From Capitella teleta (Eukaryota; Annelida; Polychaeta; Capitellidae): a DNA stretch of 64,000 bases. The stretch is taken from positions 134,851-198,850 of the forward strand of contig KB302363.1 of assembly GCA_000328365.1 (NCBI GenBank). The letters are read 5' to 3'. The notes under the pieces are model-generated. The model was not told where the DNA came from and did not search any database. It worked only from the letters and a program-made list of their open reading frames with translations. Positions 20,743-31,412 of this stretch are shown here, piece by piece; position 1 is the first letter of the stretch, and every line of letters starts with the position of its first letter. The position numbers were made by a program, and so were the translations under genes.

Positions 20743-22805
20743 GAGAGAGAGAGAGAGAGAAATCATTTATTTAACAACAACATACATCAATGTGAATTAA
20801 ACGGGGAGAAAAAAAAAATAATAATAAATTAAAAAAAAAAAAAAAAATTTAACCTTTTTTTTTTCGTCCGGGTGCAGACTAATAGTAGTAATGATGATGA
20901 TGATAGTATGATGATGCAGGGAGACCAGGCTAAGGCACAACAAGTGTCCGTTTTCGCGCTGGCCACCCCGGGGGATGATGAAATGATAACGATATTCATG
21001 ATGGTAATAATATGAGACGAGCATGAGAGGGAGAGAGAACTATTGATCGGATATTAATTTTGGTTATTGCAGACATAGCAGTTTTCTATTAAACATTGAT
21101 ATGAATATTGATTGATGAAATGAGATTTGATTCTTTTTGAAAATGAGGCTATTGAATGAGTTGATGAATATGAGAGAAGATGGCGTGGGAATGGGTTGAC
21201 GGTGTTGGAAATTGAATAGCGGAGACCCAGTTGGAAGAATTGGTGCTGATGCAACGGGACCCGCAACCGATCATCTCCACGTCCAGCACTGATAAAAGTG
21301 CTGAAATAATTCGGAAGTACTCCACTCTTCCACTTATAATAAAATTTTAATTCAAGGAGCTTTCGCAGATCCTCAATTTTAAGAAGATGTGTTTGTTTGA
21401 ATAGAGGTTCTGTGTGTGCGTTATATTTTGATTTTGTGATTGTTCTGATTGCTTTCTTTTGTTGTTTTATTAATTTGTGTGTGTGGTGACTTTTTGACCA
21501 GGTGAGAGCGCCGTATGTGATGTGTGGGATGATGAGAGATTGATAAATTGTTAGGAGGATGTGTTGTGGAAATTGGTGCTTGAGTCTATTGAGGATGCCT
21601 GTGATTTGTGATATTTTTGTGTTGACTTTGTTTGTGTGAGGTTTGAATGAAAGGTGTTTGTCAATGATGATGCCGAGGAAGTTCGTGTGATCAACGTTTT
21701 GTATTTTGTGTGAATTAATGTATAGGTCTGGAGGTGTGATTTTTCTCTGTGGTGTGTGGAATGCGTTGAGTGAAAGTTTATTTGTGCAGAACCATTTAAA
21801 GACGTTGTTTAATTCATTGTTGAGGCTATTTGTGGAGAAGTGTGAGTTGAGAGAGGTTATTAGTGTGGTGTCGTCGGCATAGGTTATGAAATCAATTGAG
21901 GAAGAGCTATTGGGAAGGTCGTTAATGTAGATGAGGAAGAGGAAAGGGCCAAGAATGGAACCTTGGGGGACGCCAGTGTTGATGTTTAGGTGGTTCGATG
22001 TTGTGTTTTGTAGAGTGATATATTGTTGTCTCTGTGTTAAGTAGTTGTTGCAGAGTGCGATGGCTTTATCTTGGAGGTTGTAGTGTTTGAGTTTGTGTAT
22101 GAGAATGTTTTGGTTGAGACAGTCAAATGCTTTGGTCAAGTCTATAAAGATTGATGTCGGGCAGTCATTTTTATCCATGGAGGTTAGTAGGCGGTCGGTC
22201 AGTTCCAGTAGTGCGTGTTCCGTTGAGTGTTTGAGTCTGAAACCGTATTGACTTTTGTAGTAAAGGTTATTGGTTGAGAAGTGGTGGTCGAGTTGTTTAA
22301 GTATGTTTTTTTCTAGTATTTTGGATATTGCAGGTAGTAATGATATTGGTCTGTAGTTTTCGCATAGATGTCTGTTTCCTTTCTTGTATAGAGGTTTTAT
22401 TTTGGCTATTTTGAGTGAATTTGGAAAGATGGATGTTGCTATCATTTGGTTGATTATTAGAGTGAGGGGTTGGCAAAGTTCTCGGTGCAGTGTTTTGATG
22501 AGTATGGTGTTGATGTCGTCGTGTCCTGTTGAGTGTTTGGGTTTGAGTTTGTGAATGATTTGGTCGATGTCTGTTTGTGTTATTGGATGAAAGTCGAAAG
22601 GTGGTGCGTTGATTGGTTGAAGATATGTGTCGATGGTTGTGTCAGAGGGTGGAATTTGTGATGCTATTTTGTGTCCGATGTTGGTGAAAAATGTGTTCAG
22701 GTGGTCTGCTATTTCTTTGGGTGCTGTGATTTTTCTGTCGTTGTCTATGAGATATTCGATGTTTGTATCTGTTTTTTTGTTTCTGTATAATGTGTTGTTG
22801 ACAAC
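20743..22805 (-). mobile_element. 5'-truncated LINE of the Jockey/CR1 group
   Basis: A long open reverse-transcriptase frame runs from the truncation at about 22805 to the stop at 21054. The first Met is at 22445, but the same frame is open upstream (KITAPKEIADHLNTFFTNIG, then LKPKHSTGHDDI). The catalytic blocks are intact: FIDLTKAFDCLN, GVPQGSILGPFLFLIYINDL, YADDTTL, and the C-terminal thumb (ITYGALTWS). The endonuclease domain is missing. The 3' UTR runs left through ATC-rich and T-rich tracts and ends at or near the GA tract 20743-20760 (TC repeats in the sense direction). The open frame over about 580 codons suggests a recent insertion. The exact clade within the Jockey/CR1/L2 group is not determined. 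Confidence 0.9.
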
Positions 22806-23096
22806 ACGATTTCAGACTGTTGTGATGGACAAAAGTAATTCTCCTATTGTTAACGATGGGAGCCGTCGTGTGAGCAGATCTCACAGCAGTTCTCATAAAA
22901 TAAATCTCGCACTCATCTCGTTTCAAGCTATATTCTGTCTGATCGAGCAAGAAAGTCATTATTTCAATTTGTCTTGAATATTATTCACAGTTAACCGATT
23001 TGTTTTTTGTTTTTTTTTTCAATATTAGTCTCTCGTCACTTCAAAAAGCACATAGAATCGATCTAAAAAGGTTTCCGAAATTAACAGAGGTTCTCT
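22806..23096. mobile_element. Right-hand part of a TTAA-flanked MITE
   Basis: From about 22806 (cgatttcag...) to 23096 the sequence aligns with 58184-58444, for example AAAGTAATTCTCCTATTGTTAA and TCTCGCACTCATCTCGTTTC in both. The right terminus ends in GGTTCTCT followed by TTAA (23097-23100). The left part of the element is absent: the LINE 5' end abuts it directly at about 22805. Confidence 0.85.
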
Positions 23097-23100
23097 TTAA

Positions 23101-24300
23101 ATATAACAAGACAGTGTTGATACCCAACTTAGCAGATAATGCGCTTTTCTAGGATTTTACTTGAAATATGCAGACACTGCAAATCTATAATTCCTTTCTC
23201 TCTGTTACCATGGGGCCAATCGGTTTTGAATCATAGATCCAGCAAATATTGATATGTCTGATTATTTATTTAATTTTTACTTTCTTTCTTCTAAAATTTT
23301 TCTACTTGCTGTATTTTGGCTTTGCACTGCATTAGTCCAGTCAACGCAACTTAATAAAGGTAGGGGGGGGGGGGGAGGCGAACAAAATCGATGTCTCATA
23401 TAACTGGTTTTTCCTGTACTCTAGAATTTAAAAAAATAGCGGTAAATTACGTGCAATACTGGATCATTTCTTGAGAGTAATACCCATCCAACATGTTGGG
23501 CACATTAACAGTGGTTCTACCATGCCATAAATGATACCTTTGGGAAACACCAAACCATTTTTTACCCCATGACCTGATTTCATACCCAATTTTAGGAATT
23601 ACAGCTTCCAATTTTGCTTCGGGTGTACTAAATATAGATTCTGCTGCAATTTTCTCCGTGTCAAACTCTTCATTGGCTGGACTACAGTGCTGAGATCCCA
23701 CCAAACTTGCACTTGATAACTTTTTTTATAATTGATCGCATTCAGAGAATTATCAAACACCAGTTTCTGAAGAAGTAATAATGCATTATTGATGTGTTTG
23801 TCGCGAGGGTCAATAAAATCGATTCGATATTACTCGATCTGAACGACCATCGTTTTTCAGATATTTACATTATTCAGCAATTCTTTACATGCATTTCAGA
23901 GGAGACGTTTTTCTAAACATTCATTCAGTTCTGATAAACGGCTGAGCATTCATCATCGAACACTGCCCGTGAATATCTCATGACCAAACAATGCCTCCTT
24001 TATCGTCAATTTTCTTCTAAACTTTTGCAAATTCCATTTATCCGGTGCAGTTTCATGAATTATTTCATGTTTTCCTCAATCCGATATCACAATGGGACTC
24101 TTAAAATTGACACTCAGTATCGGATTCAGGAAAACATATATGGAAAGGTGTGCAGTGTTCCTTAGCAACCCCGAAACAAACAATAAATGGCAGACTCGGA
24201 TCTTGGCAACCATCGGTGACCATAAAAGAGACCATTTCAACGCCCCTCTTTCAATCGCCATCTTGGAGATTCGTCACCTGCTTTGGCTGCTCGTCTGTTT
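23101..24300. other. Intergenic, no supported gene
   Basis: Contains a G run at about 23366-23375 and small reading frames without recognisable domains. The open frame beginning at 24092 leads into the LRR pseudogene, but its first part shows no LRR pattern. Confidence 0.4.
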
Positions 24301-24946
24301 GGCGAACTTTGAGGAGAGGCTATGTTCGAGTGTGCATCGTAATGACCAACATCTGACGTCTGTTCCTGAAGATATTACGCAGGATGTCACTGATCTATAT
24401 ATCCGCTCTATATCTCGAGAATCCTACAAACTGACTTCAACGATAAGTACCCCGATCTTATTTACATCAACCTGTATAACAACCGTATCACATCCATTGA
24501 GAGTCGTTGTTTCAAGGGAACAATTCTGAGCAATATTTATCTAAAATCGAATGAACTGACATCCATTCCGGATTTACACGAAGTAAGCAACACTCTAACA
24601 GACCTTAACCTGATTGTGAACAAAATAACTACAATCGAAGTTGATGAACTTAGTTATTTAACCAAACTAAATCATTCATATCTAATCGATAACCACCTCT
24701 CAACTTTACCTGGCACCACTCAGTTCATCCCATCACTGAATATCTTATGGCTAGACGAGAATCCCCTCGACTGTTGCTGCAGCAACGTTTGGCTGAAGCA
24801 AATTCACACAGTTTTTGAACTTAAATTAAACAATTTCCCCTGTTAACATCCGTCTGGATGGGATTCCTCGACATGGGATGAAATCACCGAGGACATGATC
24901 CTGAAACAACCCTGCCAGGCATTCTCTTTGCCCCCACGTCTCTGTG
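24301..24946 (+). pseudogene. Leucine-rich-repeat receptor fragment, disrupted
   Basis: An LRR N-terminal cap (LTSVPEDITQDVTDLYI, about 24350-24402) is followed by four or five repeats: LIYINLYNNRITSIESRCF, NIYLKSNELTSIPD, LNLIVNKITTIE, NILWLDENPLDCCC. An LRR C-terminal cap comes next (NPLDCCCSNVWLKQ, then WDEITEDMILKQPCQ), and the segment ends at a good splice donor (gtgagtatt at 24947). Cap and repeats are in different frames, with a shift near 24425-24442, and a TAA (24844-24846) interrupts the C-terminal cap. The likely ancestor is a secreted or cell-surface LRR protein. The disruptions point to a host-gene pseudogene. A short intron skipping the shift is an alternative, but it would not remove the stop. 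Confidence 0.75.
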
Positions 24947-24959
24947 GTGAGTATTCTAT

Positions 24960-26432
24960 TATCGTCGTAATAGTTGTTATCATCAATTCTATAAAAGTGA
25001 GTATCGCTATTGGGGAGCATCGGTTATTTTAAACTATAATGCAGTAACGGGTGATTGGCTAGCACTGATATTTCAATGCTCATGGGGTGCTCTATTATTC
25101 GCGATTTCTGAATTGAATGTCAAAATTTTCAAAGTTATATTCAAAAATATATATGCATGCTGAGATATTATTACATTTGTCATTGCGAATATTTGAATGT
25201 GAGAATTGTGACTCATCGTTGTTACACACGAGGATCGAGGAGTCATGTCCGTAGGTCAGGATCAATGACATTTACTTAAGAGTTTGGAGTCGAAATACCC
25301 AAATTTAAGAGAAGGAAAGCGCAGCTCCACAAAGAGCAAACCTATATACTTAATTATTTATCGGCGTATTCTGATTCAATCGTGTTCAATTCGCCATTTA
25401 GTGGCTAACAATGATTGACTTCTTCTTCTGCAATGCAGGTAAATGCACCTTGATTTGATTTCCACAGATGCAATTAAGGGGATAATTCCAATTTATCAGT
25501 TTTCATCTTCTTCGTGTTTTAACAACACCTTTTCACTTTATTGCTCTTTGCTTTTGTCAGTTTCAAAAAAAAAAAATAATAATAAGCAATACAAATAATG
25601 CAACTACAAGAGAATCCCGATTGCAATACAGGCCTGCAATTACCCTTAAGGAGAAATTGGATCACTCATCCAAGGAATGTCACCTTCCCGAATTCCGGGC
25701 AGCAAAGTCCTACGGTGAGCTTCAATAAAATGCTTTCAAACTCACTGCGGCTGAAGTATACATACATGACAATGTCATTGGGTTGAATCACATTCTTGGC
25801 TGAAATATAATTGGGTAAGTAGACTGATTAAATGAGTACAGCTCACGTTAAGCAAAGGCCGATTCATTTATGGTTGAACCTATTGACCTATACTATGGTT
25901 GATCCGATCGCCCGTGGAATCCGGTGGATCATATAAATTATGCGGCATTTGATAGGCCTGGGCTGAACAACGGACACCAAGCGTGCACCACACATGAGTG
26001 TGGCCTTCAGTATTAAAAGCAACCTTGCCAGGTAAGTACGCATTTTTAATGAGTAATTAGCTGGGTTATGATTTGTGTATCTTGTGCACTCTTTTGCTGA
26101 TGGTAGAATGCAGTGAACGAGGACATCACAGGAAACCTCTTCTATGCACAACAAAAACTCTATGTCAGTTCATCTACTGGTACATATGCAAGTAACCATA
26201 ATTTCGTCCCTATTTAGGATATTAGGTCCCATGAAGCGACATTCGTGGCTAAATGGTCGTAATGTATTAGCATCGGGAACGATTCACGACACGGGAAGGA
26301 AGACTCATGCATGATTTCCACGGATTTACAACACTGAGTGCCATCTGAAATCTAAGAGTAAGACCTGATGACATGAGTAGATCATTACCCCACCTCAATG
26401 ATGATAATGCCTCTGTTTGTTTTTGTTTTTTG

Positions 26433-26434
<2 letters not shown>
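24960..26434. other. Intergenic, no supported gene
   Basis: AT-rich sequence with short reading frames only; no domain or RNA gene recognised. Confidence 0.4.

Positions 26435-26490
<56 letters not shown>
26435..26490. repeat. Poly(T) tract, 56 nt
   Basis: Uninterrupted T run, preceded by T/G-rich sequence and followed by ctcgagg. It could be the tail of a minus-strand retroposed sequence, but the minus-strand 5' side (26491 onward) shows no recognisable body. Confidence 0.9.
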
Positions 26491-29007
26491 CTCGAGGACA
26501 ACAAGTCACAAGATGGAAGATGCCGCACCCTGAAATCGATTCCAACAATTGATCAAAAATGAATTAATTTCGCGGAAATTCCTCCAAAGATGACTGACGT
26601 CACGGTGTACCAACTTTCTTGCCACAGATCAAGTGACTTCATTAACATAGCATGACTAATATATACTTATAAATGTTGTGAACTATTGGTCGATGTGGAT
26701 TTTTTGTTTTCATCATTTCTTAAAGTATAATGAATATGTATATGAATTATCCTAAGTATTTTATTTGGTATGTATGATATTACTGTACTGCCTTTAGTAC
26801 TAAATACAGAGTTATAATTGTGTGTGTGTGTTTCTCACAAATCGCACTATATCATTTTGATTAGACCATATAATTATTTACATTGTTGATACTATCTTTT
26901 CTATATCGTATTCCAAATTTGTTTATGGTATTTATTAAACGGCAACGACATTTTTGTATAATTATTTCCTGTGTCAATAAATAATTTATACTGGCAGAAA
27001 TTAATTATTGTACTTAAGAAAGAAATGTGTGTTTTTTTAATGTGTTTTTAATTATTATTCTATACAGGGTGGTTCAAAATTCCCTTTCGAATACGAGAAA
27101 AAACTGTTCAATGGGTTTTTAATTATGCTTTGATTGTACACTCGCTTATATATTACAAGATGTATTTTGCTTTTGTCAACTAGACAGTGCGCACATGCAG
27201 TAGTCATCAGTAGTCATCATAAGCATTATTGAGTTATACGGCTCCACCCGACCAATTCAGACGATCCATTGGCTTAAAAAGTTGAAATACGTCCCTTCGT
27301 GGTTTCCGAACAGCTAGCGGATCCTATATAATTCATAGGACAAGACGACCCACATAACTCAAAGGCCTTTTGGACGCGGAAGTGACTCCGAGTTCATTGT
27401 ATATGGTATAAACATCGCATTTGGCAACATTTAATTCTGTAATCGATCCTTTGATCATGGTTACGTTATAAAGATGCCACAATTCGTAACTAATTATTAA
27501 CAATGAATGCGACAAAGTGCTGACAAAGGGCTGCTGTTCTCTATGAGTAATTTCAAAGCATTGCAAAACAAACTTATTAGTAATTATAAACGCCACGGCG
27601 CATGCGCATGCAGAGCAGACCACATAATTATTATAGCATGGAGCAGACGACATTGAATTTGCCCCACTTCAGCATTGGCAAGTCGAGCGCTGTCAAGGAA
27701 AGGTAAGTTTATGCATGAAGTTTTAATAGAAAAATAGAATATAATAATAATCCCCAATTCCCCAAGACAGGAAGTTGAGCTGAAACTTCTTTCTATTTCA
27801 AGCACCGTAGCATCATCGATCAACTTGTAAACTCATTTTAAACTCTCATGCAAGTCTATAATCATTTCGTACTTCCCTTGAACATCTTTGGTTGTTGACG
27901 TAATTATAAGCCCTGTGTATTTGATATATTAATATACATGTACCGGTATTGTAAATCACAATAAGACTTGAACCATATGTACCTTTAGAGTATCATTTCA
28001 TTGGCCAATGCACTGATCACTATTATATACAGTATTTAATAACAAATGCATGTGATCATGAAAGCCACAACGCAGATGATTCAAAATGATTCAACCTCAT
28101 CATGTACGTCGCGCACGACTGGTATTTCTTTGTGGCTACGAAACATCACTGGGTGTTATTTATTTACCGCATATGTGTACAGAGCATACGTGCGTTATGA
28201 TGGGTGTCGATGTCGCCATGCCAGATCACAACATTTGCCACGTCATCCATAACGCCTCAAAATTACAACGTTCATCTTCTCAGTCCTCATTCAATACTCT
28301 CATTCCTCATATTACAGCAAATAAATTGAAATTATATGTAAATCTCATGTATGTAGGCCTATATAGAAGCGTTCTTATTTCTCTTTATTCATTCAAGTCG
28401 CATGCAACTTTCAAATGACGTACATTCGATCCGTTGCGTAAATCAGTAGGCCTATTCAACCTTTTTTTTTTTGCTGATCGTTCTTGTCCTTTTTATCATT
28501 GTTCATGTATTCACTTCACATCGGGAAGTGAGAGGGTGGAGTATAACGCTGGCCCTTCCCAAAAGAAGCCCGACTGACGGAATAATTTATGAACTCTGAC
28601 TGACCCACGAGGGTTCATGTGTATAATGAGGCAGCCCATATCTCTCACAGTTTCTTTTAAAACTGCTATTAAGCTTCAGAGTACATCCATGTAAAGCCAC
28701 AAACATGTACATCATGCTTTATATATGCATACACGGTATATTTCCCTGAGCTGTAATCCCACATGATGTGATAAAGGCCGAAATCCCTTGACGCTCCTAT
28801 GCTGGAATATAACGGGTATGTAAAACCTCGGCCTGTGACACTAAACACCCACGTGTCTATACATTTTGTATTAAAATTATCACGTGACGGTAGATGCAGT
28901 CTTATCGGTGTGTCATTGCTGCCGGTGAGTATAAATTTAATCATCTCGTGGTAACAGACGTGTAGGCATAATAATCTCCTGAGATCGCCGATTTTAAAGG
29001 GGCCTAC
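26491..29007. other. Intergenic, no supported gene
   Basis: At 27065 a mariner-like end (CAGGGTGGTTCAAAATTCCC after TA) stands alone. At 27238-27266 a stretch (TACGGCTCCACCC.ACCA) resembles the far end of the SINE at 60.2 kb. No gene recognised. Confidence 0.4.
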
Positions 29008-29207
29008 TTCGGCAATTTAGACCAACGAACCTTTCACGAAGCTGTTCTCGACGATGTATAGTTATTCTCAGCATTTGGAAGCTGATGTTTCTTGCTTGAT
29101 TATCTCCCGAAGTCAATTGGCCACCTGAAACCCACCCAGACCTCGACGATTACAGCAAGGTAGATGATCCCATTGAGCCTTTGAAGACTGGCAAGAGATC
29201 TGTTTGA
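29008..29207 (+). pseudogene. Two coding-like segments of unknown origin
   Basis: Segment A (29008-29055) reads FGNLDQRTFHEAVLDD. Segment B (29112-29207) contains PETHPDLDDYSKVDDP and ends IEPLKTGKRSV followed by TGA. They are in different frames about 56 nt apart, and the spacer lacks a clean donor. The composition looks protein-like rather than random. Possibilities are a decayed gene, the last exons of a small gene, or coincidence. No family recognised. Confidence 0.25.
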
Positions 29208-29640
29208 TGTGATGTTCTATTGCACCAAGCGGCATTCACTGCACATAGAAGAATCCGCTCTGATATAAAGATTGTAATCGCTTTGATGAATCCTTTAAGC
29301 AGTTATCGATGTACAAATACGCTTTGTTTTCTATTTATCAGGATTTGTATGATGAGTGTGCACTGGCATATTTTTTTCTATCTGTTGTAAACGTATTGCA
29401 CAGAGACTGTGTATTTTGTATGTTACAGAAATAGCAAAACAATTTTCTAATTTGATTGATCTCATATAGATATCGTCTGCTCGATCGTCTACCTCGCCAA
29501 CAAAATTATCGAAAACAATTTAAGACAAATTGAATTTCTCAATCACACAGGGCGGTTTTTGATTTCAGTTACTCCCTTGTGCGTGGGGCGGGGAGTACAA
29601 TAGTACTTATTGTGCGTAAATTGTTTTCTTGTTCCAATAG

Positions 29641-29726
29641 AGCATATCGGACTCTATAGTCACGATGAAGCTCGATGTCCAGGAGGTCAATTCCCCGACT
29701 GGCCCGACTGGGAAGTTCTACGCAGG
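29641..29726 (+). other. Orphan exon-like segment
   Basis: An 86-nt open stretch is bounded by a good acceptor (ttgttttcttgttccaatag) and a consensus donor (AGG|gtgagtg). It encodes HIGLYSHDEARCPGGQFPDW followed by PDWEVLRR. No partner exon was found nearby and the protein is not recognised. Confidence 0.3.
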
Positions 29727-31335
29727 GTGAGTGTTTCATCTAAACAGACTTGTCTGCGCGATTTTCTCATCCGAAATCTACTTTGTGAAATTATGTCAAA
29801 TTCGAAATTAATTGGTGATTGAACATATGGTGATATATACATGTATATTATGGTGGTTAGGATATTATCAGCTATGTTGGACGGGGTGTTACGGACCCTC
29901 CTCGCCATTTAGTCGATAATAACTAACCCAAAATAAACATTGAATAATTGATGTTCGCTTCAAATTGATTGAATAAAAGTTTCTCGTGGTTTTTATAATG
30001 GTTGCCATGGCAACATGCATAGGACGCTTCCGTAGAGTGAAGCACGTACCATATCATGCATCCTTCGATAGGATCAATGTTTATTTACACGTTGGCCAAC
30101 GTAGTTAATTGAGAGAGAAATATGTTCTGATTGAAGGTGCAATTAATGAGCCTCAATTACAATATCTGAGATGACTTACATAATTACCGTGCATTCTGTA
30201 TTGTTTGCTCTCATGTATTTCACCAATGCCACAAATGAAGGCCTCTTTATTTGCGGGGAACCACTCACAATAACAAGCATTAATCTCAGCGCGGACAAAC
30301 GAGGCCCCGAAGTGCTTGCAACCATTGCTGCTGCGTGCTAAATTGGATGTCGTTGACATGTAATGTTTTGGTGGCCAGATATCATTAGTACGCATTAGTA
30401 TAATTGGAGATGGAATGCGGTCGCGCACTCTTATACTTTAGATGTCTTGCTTGAATCGACCGTAATCTATTCGCCATGTCCTTACGTTTTCTCCAGCAAA
30501 ACACTCTGAACCCGGTCGCTATAAATGAAGACCTTATGATTGAATATCATCAAAATTAATTTTTTAAAGTGTGTTCGTTTTAGGATTGTTGTCTTCTTAA
30601 TGTCGAGAGACACCATCAGTGTCAAAGTGGCTGTGACCCGAGTCACAGATTCAATTATTGACCCCAACCATAGTATTGGCATAGAGGAAGAAAAATTATT
30701 CTTCGCCTATGTCCCTATTGTATTGGCGTTGTCAGATGCATAAGATCAACACTGTGACCAGGATCCCTGACCTGGTCACAGTGCCGATCATAAGCAGTGC
30801 TTATATTATGATCCTAAACAACATCATCAATGAACTGATACATTGATTCTATTTCACGATGGCTGGCATGTCTATAAATGAGGTGCATAACTCAATAAGT
30901 TCGTTCGAGTCCTTCTGTCTCGAATTAAGATTAGCAGGCAGTTATTATTTTCGCCACTGCCAGCATCTGTAACGATCCCACCAAAGTAGTTGAATTTTGC
31001 AAATTTCATTATGTTCATCGTCACTTCTTGGCCAATAGCGAAGTGTTAATCGACTGTGATTTTGATGTCGGGAAACATCCATTTGAACAAACGGTTGGTG
31101 GAATCAGCCGACAACGAGCAATTGAAATTATTATATACATATCCAACCAGTGAACATAACTTCAGCGTTAGTAACTTGCAGTATAAATATGTAAATACAT
31201 AAATAAATTTATCCTTTTGGTATAGTGCAATATTATTCGAAGTGCACTTCGATGCCCATGAACCACGAATACTTAAATCATTGGTTACACATATTATATA
31301 AGATCCCCATTACAAGTCCAGAGACTGTACGTTAG
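29727..31335. other. Intergenic, no supported gene
   Basis: Apart from the palindrome at 30744-30789 nothing is recognised. Confidence 0.35.
30744..30789. repeat. Palindrome with 13-bp perfect core arms
   Basis: CACTGTGACCAGG (30750-30762) is exactly inverted at 30771-30783 around an 8-nt loop. After a 2-nt mismatch, GATC pairs with GATC outside. The hairpin is 46 nt long. Confidence 0.85.
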
Positions 31336-31412
31336 TAGGTAATCACCCAGGGGAATCAAACCCATTACCCATGGATTGAAAGTCCAACGCTTTACTATTG
31401 AGCCAAACAGGT
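31336..31412 (-). mobile_element. tRNA-derived SINE head or tRNA pseudogene
   Basis: On the minus strand there is an A-box-like TGGCTCAATAGT (near 31405-31394), an anticodon arm GGACTTTCAATCC (loop CTTTCAA, anticodon position TTC) and a B-box-like GGTTTGATTCC (31362-31352). This resembles the tRNA-related head of animal SINEs. The acceptor stem does not close, so it is unlikely to be a working tRNA gene. Confidence 0.55.

Noticed and set aside
22627-22977. 116-codon plus-strand frame
   Set aside because: Crosses the LINE/MITE junction and is antisense to the reverse transcriptase.
27065-27090. Mariner-like element starting CAGGGTGGTTCAAAATTCCC
   Set aside because: No matching inverted end was found downstream.
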